A DNA stretch of 49,696 nt from an uncultured Lachnospiraceae bacterium (GTDB lineage: Bacteria > Bacillota > Clostridia > Lachnospirales > Lachnospiraceae): contig CANQPM010000022.1 of the NCBI GenBank assembly GCA_947625775.1, positions 1-49,696 on the forward strand, read 5' to 3'. The translations under genes were made by a program, and so were the position numbers. Shown here in pieces: positions 17,154 to 23,636 of this stretch. The notes under the pieces are model-generated. The model was not told where the DNA came from, searched no databases, and was given only the letters and a program-made list of their open reading frames with translations. How positions within the stretch are numbered: the stretch's first letter is position 1; the number at the start of each line of letters is the position of its first letter.

Positions 17154-17693
17154 CTATATCTTTAATAGTTTTCCCTGCAGCATATGCCCGCAGTATTTGC
17201 AGGTTATATTATGAAAAATCGGCGGTTCGTTTTTCCTTACTGAATCGTAGTCTGTTCCTATGAAATATTCGCTTTCTACGTCGATGAGCGGTATGAGTGT
17301 TTCGCCGTTGCCGCCCATGCAGTCGCGGCATATCCAGTTTTGCGTATATTTTACGGGGTAGAAGCTTTCTCCTGTTTTCAAGCACAGCATTGGCATCCAG
17401 GAAAGCTTATTGGACTTTAGGATTCTGTTATGGCTTAGGGCTGGATAGAGTCTGACTGTGGTTATTTTTTGTGATATTTCTGTGCAGGCGCGTAGGAAAT
17501 TATGTTTGTTTGGGGTGAGATTTATGGTGTGCATTAGCGCGCCGTTGCTGTCTAGGGCGTTAAGCAGGGCTTTGCAGCGTTCTGTGGAAATGACATATAT
17601 GTCAGTTTTGCCCATGGTTATCTTTTTTAGGGTGTATTTGTCTATGTTGTCTGTATTATATATATTATCAGTGTGGTATTTGCTGTTTTTCAT
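17154..17693 (-). CDS. Hypothetical protein with two CxxC pairs (zinc-ribbon-like)
   Basis: The protein has 179 residues and no membrane segment. It has a short Asn/Asp/Tyr-rich N-terminus, a middle part without recognisable motifs, and two cysteine pairs, CRDC (about residue 123-126) and CKYC (about 168-171), which could together bind one zinc ion. The start at 17693 has AAGGG upstream; an internal ATG 26 codons later is a weaker alternative. A good promoter lies at 17771-17799. It is first in a two-gene unit with the DUF3796-like protein, so it may act with that membrane protein. Family not recognised. Confidence 0.65.
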   Translation of the reverse strand: MKNSKYHTDNIYNTDNIDKYTLKKITMGKTDIYVISTERCKALLNALDSNGALMHTINLTPNKHNFLRACTEISQKITTVRLYPALSHNRILKSNKLSWMPMLCLKTGESFYPVKYTQNWICRDCMGGNGETLIPLIDVESEYFIGTDYDSVRKNEPPIFHNITCKYCGHMLQGKLLKI

Positions 17694-17770
17694 TTTTAAT
17701 GCCCTTGTGTTGGTGATGGTAGGTTGTTGTTGCTTTTTTGTGGAAGTATGGAAAATGTTATATATTTTTT

Positions 17771-17799
17771 ATTATAATATGGTAATTTGTATAAAACAA
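17771..17799 (-). promoter_or_regulatory. Promoter of the zinc-ribbon/DUF3796 unit
   Basis: On the minus strand TTGTTT (17794-17799) and TATAAT (17771-17776) are 17 bp apart, about 75 bp upstream of the start codon. Confidence 0.6.
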
Positions 17800-17808
17800 G
17801 CGAATATG

Positions 17809-17836
17809 TTGGAATAATTTTTAAATGTGGTATAAT
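17809..17836 (+). promoter_or_regulatory. Promoter-like sequence reading into the structured element
   Basis: TTGGAA (17809-17814) and TATAAT (17831-17836) are 16 bp apart. The predicted start, about 17843, is some 20 bp before the left arm of the element at 17862, so the element could be made as its own RNA. Confidence 0.5.
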
Positions 17837-17861
17837 GTTGAGGGTGAATTGGTGTCAGGTC

Positions 17862-18028
17862 GCCCGAACAGTGATATATATCCCCCTGCGGACATCGCTT
17901 GCGCTCAGTGTGAAGCGTAGCGGTACTAAGCTCAACGGCGCTGTAAAAGGAGCTACGCTTTTACAGCTTGTTTCGCTAAGTGCCGACGCTTCACAAGGTC
18001 CTTTGGGGATATATATCACTGTTCGGGC
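17862..18028. repeat. Structured palindromic element, copy 2 (167 bp)
   Basis: The outer 24 bp (17862-17885) pair perfectly with 18005-18028. An inner stem pairs TGTGAAGCGT (from 17909) with ACGCTTCACA (17984-17993), and a central hairpin has 10-bp arms GCTGTAAAAG/CTTTTACAGC. The core matches copy 1 at 3156-3338, both copies are followed by TAGG, and the arms differ by paired substitutions. Confidence 0.8.
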
Positions 18029-18174
18029 TAGGGTTTTGGCAGTTTCGTAGATATGATGATTGTTTGGATTGGGGTGACGGTTGCTAAACTTTAACCAGTA
18101 ATGTAGAATTTTGGTAGAATGGACATAATAAGCGGCGTATTGCGTCACGGCTTGTTGTGTTGAAGCGTGTCGTG

Positions 18175-18230
18175 TTTTGTATATTTTGCTTAAATTCGTA
18201 CAATCTAAAGCACATTTTGTAATTGCCTAA
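18175..18230. repeat. Short dispersed repeat, copy 1
   Basis: About 56 bp align with 33461-33513 in the same orientation, sharing TTTTGTATATT at the left, AGCACATT in the middle and GCCTA at the right. It lies about 100 bp upstream of the pyridoxal kinase gene. Confidence 0.6.
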
Positions 18231-18328
18231 ACAGTGTATAATGAACAGATATATAATGCAAGTGTGAAAGTATTTGTAGTTATCAAGGTAAGACTACAGC
18301 TATTTTCATATTCAAAGGAGATTGCTTT

Positions 18329-19177
18329 ATGAAAAGAGTTGCGTTGATTAATGATTTGTCGGGGTTGGGGCGGTGTTCGCTTACGGCGGCTATTCCTGTG
18401 ATTTCTGCTATGGGGGTGGAGGCTTGTCCGCTTCCTACGGCTGTTTTGTCGGCTCAGACGGGGTTTGAGAGTTATTTTTTTGATGATTACACTGATAAGA
18501 TGGGGTTGTTTACAGATGAATGGGCGAAAATGGGGGTGTGTTTTGACGGGATACAGTCGGGGTTTCTTGCCAATCCTGCGCAGATAGAGAAGGTGATGAG
18601 TTTTCTTGATGTGTTTCAGAAAAGCGGCACGCTTTATCTGGCTGATCCTGTGCTTGGCGACAGTGGAGTTAAGATGAAAGCTTTCAGCGGCGGGCTGCTT
18701 GACGGTGTGCGCGAGCTTGTGCGGCGTTCAAGCGTCTGTACTCCAAATCTTACGGAGTTGTGTCTGCTTGCGGGAGATAATTATGACACTATTGTCAGTT
18801 TTGCTGATGGCGATGACTATAATAAGCGCATCTGCGAGGTGGCGCGCAGGCTTATAAGCTCTGCTTATGGAAATCAGACTGTGATTGTCACGGGAATTAT
18901 ACATCGGAAGGACAGTGCGGCGTATGTGGGTAATCTTGCAGTGAGTGGGAGCGAGAGTTTCTATTTGGAAACACCTTATACTGGCAAGAGCTTTTCGGGT
19001 ACGGGGGATTTGTTTGCGGCTGTGATTTGCGGGGCGATGGTTAAGGGGCTTTCTGTTGATTGCGCGATGAAAAAGGCGGCTGAATTTCTGCAGCCTGCCA
19101 TTGAGGAGGCATCTGCCGAAAATATTGACCGCAATTATGGTATCTGCTTTGAAAAATATCTGCGCCTGCTTATGTAA
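18329..19177 (+). CDS. pdxY: Pyridoxal/pyridoxamine kinase
   Basis: The protein has 282 residues, the usual length for PdxY-type ribokinase-fold kinases. MKRVALINDLSGLGRCSL at the N-terminus, LADPVLGDSG (about 113-122), TPNLTEL (about 148-154) and the catalytic anion-hole motif FSGTGDLFAA (about 229-238, Asp as base) are all typical. It phosphorylates pyridoxal or pyridoxamine to salvage vitamin B6, the cofactor used by three other enzymes in this window (MetY, IscS, MalY). AAAGGAG precedes the ATG. It is monocistronic, with a clear terminator downstream, and is the only plus-strand gene between 3118 and the right end. Confidence 0.92.
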   Translation: MKRVALINDLSGLGRCSLTAAIPVISAMGVEACPLPTAVLSAQTGFESYFFDDYTDKMGLFTDEWAKMGVCFDGIQSGFLANPAQIEKVMSFLDVFQKSGTLYLADPVLGDSGVKMKAFSGGLLDGVRELVRRSSVCTPNLTELCLLAGDNYDTIVSFADGDDYNKRICEVARRLISSAYGNQTVIVTGIIHRKDSAAYVGNLAVSGSESFYLETPYTGKSFSGTGDLFAAVICGAMVKGLSVDCAMKKAAEFLQPAIEEASAENIDRNYGICFEKYLRLLM

Positions 19178-19188
19178 TGTCGCAGGCG

Positions 19189-19221
19189 CAGGGCAGCTTA
19201 GCTGAGCTGCTGCCCTGTTTT
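19189..19221 (+). terminator. Terminator of the pyridoxal kinase gene
   Basis: CAGGGCAGC (19189-19197) pairs with GCTGCCCTG (19209-19217), followed by TTTT. A perfect 16-bp palindrome (GATAATGC/GCATTATC, 19237-19252) lies just beyond, at the end of the convergent GH53 gene. Confidence 0.8.
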
Positions 19222-19250
19222 AGCGTCGCATATTCAGATAATGCGCATTA

Positions 19251-20990
19251 TCACTGATTGACTGGCATAAGGCTTGGCTGCTTTATCATGCCGTAAATAG
19301 CGGGGGCGTCTATCATTACAGCTACTGTAACCGCGCTGTCATTTTCAAGCGTAAACTCTGCGCTGTACTTTGTCCAGCCGTCTGCTGACGGGAAGATTTC
19401 CTTTGAGCCCAGCGTCTCGCCCTGCTCATTCTTTACATAGATTCCCGCCTTTACATTTGTAGTGTTATCCCCTTGATAATAAACGGAAAAGCTGTATGCG
19501 CCTTTTGAAAGCTTAGCCGTCTTCTGGCTTACCGACAGCTTAAAATTGCTCTCGGCTTTAAAATATATGTAATTTACGGGAATAATGGGCGGTATTTCAC
19601 TTACCTCCTGACGCATTTCAAGGTTCAGGCTGCCACTCTCTGCCTCCTGCTCGATATTCCAATCCTCGGGAAGCCCTTTGAAAATGTTTTCAAGGTCTGC
19701 ATTGGCAAGAAGGTTTCTTTGGCTGTTTTTTTCTACAAAGCTTGCTTTTAATTCTATCATTTCTCCGCTTTCGGACAGCTTTCCATTTATGACACAAGTG
19801 TCACTTTTATTCATCGCAGGCGCTGGCTCCCATATAACCTCCTCGCGTTCAAGCCTTCCGTCATATTTGAGTGTTCTGATTGTTTTTGGCAGATATTCTG
19901 ATATGTCGCTGCCTTTGGGAATTTCAATGTCTGAGGGCGCGTATATTTTAGCCGTCCTGTTTACGTCTATGCCCATAATGTCCGTATTAAACGCCTTTAA
20001 CCCAAGCGTAGGCATGCCTTCGCTGTCCACGACTCCCATACAGTAACCCCAGCCGTCCTCGTTTTCATCACTTGGTCTTATGAACGGCTCCCAGTAAAAA
20101 ACACCCATTCCCATACCGTTACTTACGTGAGCGGCTATGCTCATTATCAGCTCCAAAACCTGTTTTTGCGCCGCGCCGCCTGCGGGGAAGCCTGAAATTC
20201 TTTCCTGCTCCTCGCCAAACATGTTATCCCTGCTCCTGCGGTATGCGTGCGCCATTTCTGCCACTATCAGCGGTCTTTTGTAACGCTCGGCGAGATTTTC
20301 CATTGAGTTTTTCAAGTCGTTGAAGGTGCCGTGCCAGAACGGATAGTATGACAGGCCGATTATGTCAAAGTCCGTCACGCCGTGCGCGAGCGCGTTGTCA
20401 AACCATTCTCTGAAATAATAGAACCTGCCGCCTTGGTCCAGGTGGAGCATTATCTTTGTGTCCCGCCCCTTCTGCGTCTCCCTGACTGCGCGTATTCCCG
20501 CGTTCAAAAGCCCCGCAAGCCCGTCCCAGTTTGAGGTAAGCCCGTCGGGCCAGAGCATGCCGCACCTTATCTCATTGCCAACCTGAACTATATCGGGATA
20601 TGTGCCGTTTTCATCAAGCGCCGTGAGAACTGATTTTGTATAATCATATACCGCGTCCTCCAGCGCCTTTCCCGTAAGGTCTTTCCATGCGAGCGGCTTA
20701 TTCTGCTGCCCTGGATCCGCCCAGTAATCAGAGTAATGAAAATCAAGCAAAAATCCTAAATCACGCGACTTTATCTCTTTCGCCATCTGCTTTGTGTACT
20801 CAAGATTACAATATCCGCCCGACTCCTTTACGTTTTCGGGATTGTTCCATATGCGGAGCCTAGCGTAATTAAAGCCCTGCGCCTTGCCGAAGTCAAGGAT
20901 ATCGACCTCATTGCCGTCAAAATCATAATATTTGTGTCCTCTGTCCATCATCTCCATATGTGATGAGATGTCCATGCCCTTAATAAACAT
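19251..20990 (-). CDS. GH53 endo-beta-1,4-galactanase without signal peptide, with Ig-like and binding-type C-terminal domains
   Basis: The protein has 579 residues. The GH53 barrel spans about 1-340: FIKGMDISS, RLRIWNNP, DFHYSDYWADPGQQ, acid/base Glu140 (VQVGNEI), LSYYPFWHGT, and nucleophile Glu245 (IVAEMAHAY). An Ig-like segment follows (about 350-420) and then a beta-rich module (about 430-579) resembling carbohydrate-binding modules. Unlike its paralogue at 4073-6145 it begins right at the catalytic domain, and a stop codon (TAA) lies one codon upstream of the ATG, so no secretion signal can be hidden by a wrong start. It would therefore be cytoplasmic or exported by an unknown route. The ribosome site is poor. 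It stands alone between the pyridoxal kinase terminator and the isc terminator. Confidence 0.9.
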   Translation of the reverse strand: MFIKGMDISSHMEMMDRGHKYYDFDGNEVDILDFGKAQGFNYARLRIWNNPENVKESGGYCNLEYTKQMAKEIKSRDLGFLLDFHYSDYWADPGQQNKPLAWKDLTGKALEDAVYDYTKSVLTALDENGTYPDIVQVGNEIRCGMLWPDGLTSNWDGLAGLLNAGIRAVRETQKGRDTKIMLHLDQGGRFYYFREWFDNALAHGVTDFDIIGLSYYPFWHGTFNDLKNSMENLAERYKRPLIVAEMAHAYRRSRDNMFGEEQERISGFPAGGAAQKQVLELIMSIAAHVSNGMGMGVFYWEPFIRPSDENEDGWGYCMGVVDSEGMPTLGLKAFNTDIMGIDVNRTAKIYAPSDIEIPKGSDISEYLPKTIRTLKYDGRLEREEVIWEPAPAMNKSDTCVINGKLSESGEMIELKASFVEKNSQRNLLANADLENIFKGLPEDWNIEQEAESGSLNLEMRQEVSEIPPIIPVNYIYFKAESNFKLSVSQKTAKLSKGAYSFSVYYQGDNTTNVKAGIYVKNEQGETLGSKEIFPSADGWTKYSAEFTLENDSAVTVAVMIDAPAIYGMIKQPSLMPVNQ

Positions 20991-21152
20991 TTTTTACCCG
21001 CCTTTCCGATTTCACTGGGATTCTGCTGAAAATCCGTATATACTGCGTAAACAGAATGTCCTGTTAATTTATTATATACCTAAATCACGTTTTCCTCAAT
21101 TTTTTATCCAAAATTTTCTTTTTTGTGCGCAGCTTAAATAAAATCGGAGCCA

Positions 21153-21267
21153 AAAAACATAAGGCTGTCGCACCAGGGAACATAAATACAAGATATAGTA
21201 TTGTTTAATTCAGATACAATGCTATATCTTGTATGCATAATCCTTATTGCGACAGCCTTATGTTTTT
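21153..21267 (-). terminator. Long palindromic terminator of the isc operon; copy A of a 93-bp repeat
   Basis: Outer arms of 20 bp (21153-21172 and 21248-21267) are perfect complements ending in A and T runs. Inside, ACAAGATATAG (21188-21198) pairs with CTATATCTTGT (21222-21232). The block 21164-21256, read on the minus strand, aligns without gaps over 93 bp to 33354-33446. It lies 12 bp past the iscU stop. Confidence 0.75.
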
Positions 21268-21278
21268 ATTTGGGTTTA

Positions 21279-21716
21279 TTATTGTTCTTCCTCCTCAAGC
21301 CTCTCCTCAATATCATTTACAGGCTTTTGCAGGCCCTCTATTTTGATATTATTTTTCTCGGCGTAATCCCATAACGCCGCATGGATTGCCTCCTCCGCAA
21401 GCAGCGAACAGTGTACCTTTACAGGCGGAAGTCCGTCAAGCGCCTCCATTACAGCCTTGTTTGTCACCTGCAGCGCCTCCTGTATAGTCTTGCCCTTTAC
21501 AAGCTCGGTCGCCATGCTGCTTGTGGCGACTGCCGCGCCGCAGCCGAAGGTTTTAAATTTTGCCTCCTGAATAACGCCGTTTTCGTCGATATCGAGGTAC
21601 ATGCGCATTATGTCGCCGCACTTGGCGTTACCTACCGTGCCTACGCCGCTCGGATTTTCTATCTCGCCTACATTGCGCGGATTGTTGAAATGATCCATTA
21701 CCTTTTCACTGTACAT
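21279..21716 (-). CDS. iscU: Fe-S cluster assembly scaffold IscU
   Basis: The protein has 145 residues. The three cluster-binding cysteines are Cys33 (AKCGD), Cys59 (FGCGAAVA) and Cys103 (VHCSLLAEEA), and the N-terminus MYSEKVMDHFNNPRNVG is the family start. An acidic tail extends it beyond the E. coli protein. It receives sulfur from IscS and builds [2Fe-2S]/[4Fe-4S] clusters in the cytoplasm. It is the last gene of iscR-iscS-iscU, 49 bp after iscS. No chaperone (hscA/hscB) or ferredoxin gene follows, as is usual in Clostridia. Confidence 0.95.
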   Translation of the reverse strand: MYSEKVMDHFNNPRNVGEIENPSGVGTVGNAKCGDIMRMYLDIDENGVIQEAKFKTFGCGAAVATSSMATELVKGKTIQEALQVTNKAVMEALDGLPPVKVHCSLLAEEAIHAALWDYAEKNNIKIEGLQKPVNDIEERLEEEEQ

Positions 21717-21765
21717 ATTTTCATTTCCTTTCTAAAAAACATTTAAACAAAGCATCTGCAGGGCT

Positions 21766-22938
21766 CTATGCCTGCTTCTTCATAAAATCCTCATAAAGCG
21801 GTGACATTGAGCGGAGTCTTGCTACTATCTCCTTTAATTTATCGACTGTAAAATCAATCTCCTCTTTCGTGTTTTCCGCTGAGAGCGTGAGCCTCAAAGA
21901 GCCGTGGGCTATCTCATGCGGAAGTCCGATTGCAAGCAGCACATGCGACGGATCGAGGGAGCCTGATGTGCAGGCTGAGCCTGACGACGCGCATATGCCG
22001 TTCTGGTCTAAAAGTATCAGAAGCGATTCACCTTCAATAAACCTAAAGCAGAAGTTTGCGTTATTCGGAAGCCTCTTTACCGTGTCGCCGTTAAGGCGTG
22101 TATAGGGTATCTCGTCCATAACGCGTTTTATCAGGTAATCCCTGAGCTCTGTTTCCTTTTTCGCGTTTTCTTCAAGCTTTTCCTTAGCGATTTTTGCCGC
22201 CGCGCCAAAGCCGACTATGCCCGCCGTGTTGAGCGTGCCTGCGCGCCTTGAGCGCTCCTGTGCGCCGCCATGTATAAATGAACCGATGCGCACGCCTTTT
22301 CTGATGTACATAATGCCTATGCCCTTGGGAGCATTAAGCTTGTGACCGCTCGCGCTCAGCATGTCAATATTCATCTCGTTTACATCAATGGGGATATGCC
22401 CGTATGCCTGAACCGCGTCCGTATGGAAAAGTATGCCGTGCTTTTTTGCAAGCGCGCCTATCTCGGCTGTCGGCTGGATTGTGCCTATCTCGTTGTTCGC
22501 TGTCATGACCGTGATTAAAATTGTGTCGGGGCGTATGGCTTTTTCAAGCTCGTCAAGCCTGATAATGCCGTTTTCATCAACGTTTACGTATGTCACCTCA
22601 TAGCCCTGCTTTTCAAGGTACTGGCAGGTGTGGAGTACGGCATGGTGCTCTATCGTCGAGGTTATGATGTGCCTGCCCTTGTCCTTGTTTAGCTCTGCCG
22701 CCGCCTTTATCGCCCAGTTGTCGGACTCGCTGCCGCCCGCCGTAAAGTAAATTTCATTTGCCGCCGCGCCTATTAAATCCGCCGCGCTCTTTCTCGCCTC
22801 GTCAACCGCGCTCATCGCCCTGCCCGCAAAGCTGTATATTGCGGAAGGGTTTGCGTACTGTTCGCAGAAATACGGCTTTATCTGCTCAAAAACCTCCTCG
22901 GTAACACGCGTTGTCGCCGCGTTATCCAAATAAATCAT
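21766..22938 (-). CDS. iscS: Cysteine desulfurase IscS/NifS
   Basis: The protein has 390 residues. It is a class V aminotransferase-fold enzyme with the PLP lysine at Lys200 (ASGHKLNAPKG) and the persulfide-forming cysteine at Cys323 in the mobile loop SSGSACTSGS, the signature of group I (IscS/NifS) enzymes. The N-terminus MIYLDNAATT is canonical. It converts cysteine to alanine and hands the sulfur to IscU and to tRNA-thiolation partners. A ribosome site AGAGGT precedes the ATG. It lies between iscR (111 bp upstream) and iscU. Confidence 0.96.
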   Translation of the reverse strand: MIYLDNAATTRVTEEVFEQIKPYFCEQYANPSAIYSFAGRAMSAVDEARKSAADLIGAAANEIYFTAGGSESDNWAIKAAAELNKDKGRHIITSTIEHHAVLHTCQYLEKQGYEVTYVNVDENGIIRLDELEKAIRPDTILITVMTANNEIGTIQPTAEIGALAKKHGILFHTDAVQAYGHIPIDVNEMNIDMLSASGHKLNAPKGIGIMYIRKGVRIGSFIHGGAQERSRRAGTLNTAGIVGFGAAAKIAKEKLEENAKKETELRDYLIKRVMDEIPYTRLNGDTVKRLPNNANFCFRFIEGESLLILLDQNGICASSGSACTSGSLDPSHVLLAIGLPHEIAHGSLRLTLSAENTKEEIDFTVDKLKEIVARLRSMSPLYEDFMKKQA

Positions 22939-23049
22939 TGTCTTTTACCTCTTTTCATTTAATATTATTATATATTGCGCCAATTTGTTATCCTTAATTC
23001 ATATATGATTATGGGGTATTTATGCCATAAAAAATGGAAAAACGCCTTG

Positions 23050-23484
23050 CTATATAACATACGAATTAGCCGCTTTTTCCTGCTCTATGTCGAGTAAATC
23101 CTGTATTGTCGTCGTATCTATGACATTGTTCACTGCGTCGTAAATGCGCTTATATATCTCCACTGTGGCGCACCTTCCGTCGCGCTCGCAGGGAAGGGCA
23201 TTTTCGACAAGACAGTCAACTGGGGCAAGCGAACCTTCCGTGAGCCGCAAAATCATTCCCACGGTATAGTCCTTGGGCGGGCGCACAAGCTGATAGCCAC
23301 CCTGAGCCCCGCGCGTGCTGCGCACATAGCCCGCTTTATTTAATACGGCGATAATCTGCTCCATATATTTTTCTGAAATTTCCTGCCTCGCAGCTATGTC
23401 CTTAAGCTTGACTGTCTCACCAATGTGGTTAGCCAAATCCATCATTATCCTTAAAGCATAGCGGCCCTTGGTAGATATGGTCAT
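23050..23484 (-). CDS. iscR: Rrf2-family regulator, IscR-like
   Basis: The protein has 144 residues. The Rrf2 winged-helix start MTISTKGRYALRIMMDLA and recognition region ISEKYMEQIIAVLNKAGYV are clear, followed by the wing RGAQGGYQL. Three cysteines (Cys91, Cys99, Cys105) lie where IscR binds its Fe-S cluster; the related cysteine regulator CymR lacks them. It probably senses Fe-S status and represses its own operon. In support, a 20-bp motif covers the -35 box of its promoter at 23551-23583, and the same motif lies on the metY promoter. The ATG at 23484 has AAGGAGG. Confidence 0.92.
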   Translation of the reverse strand: MTISTKGRYALRIMMDLANHIGETVKLKDIAARQEISEKYMEQIIAVLNKAGYVRSTRGAQGGYQLVRPPKDYTVGMILRLTEGSLAPVDCLVENALPCERDGRCATVEIYKRIYDAVNNVIDTTTIQDLLDIEQEKAANSYVI

Positions 23485-23550
23485 GTGACGCCTCCTTGTT
23501 TTATTGATTGGGAATCTGCGCCCTTTTTACAGAAATATCCTACATATAGA

Positions 23551-23583
23551 TATATAGCACTTAATTCCTATTATGTCAATAGG
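23551..23583 (-). promoter_or_regulatory. iscR promoter with overlapping Rrf2-type operator
   Basis: On the minus strand TTGACA (23574-23579) and TATATA (23551-23556) are 17 bp apart. The plus-strand motif ATTCCTA-T-TATGTCAATAGG (23564-23583) overlaps the -35 box, exactly as at metY (16346-16365). Confidence 0.78.
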
Positions 23584-23636
23584 GTTTCTATATATCTGTG
23601 AAAATAATAATACTGGCTTATTTTGGCAAAAGCCGT

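Larger units (their letters stand above)
17694..18328. other. Divergent gap packed with repeats and promoters
   Basis: These 635 bp hold a minus-strand promoter (17771-17799), a plus-strand promoter (17809-17836), the second structured element (17862-18028), and a short dispersed repeat (18175-18230). The short open frames that cross it are by-products of the repeat. Confidence 0.7.

Noticed and set aside
17787-18148. Open frames on both strands across the structured element
   Set aside because: They arise from the palindrome itself, have no ribosome sites, and resemble no protein family.
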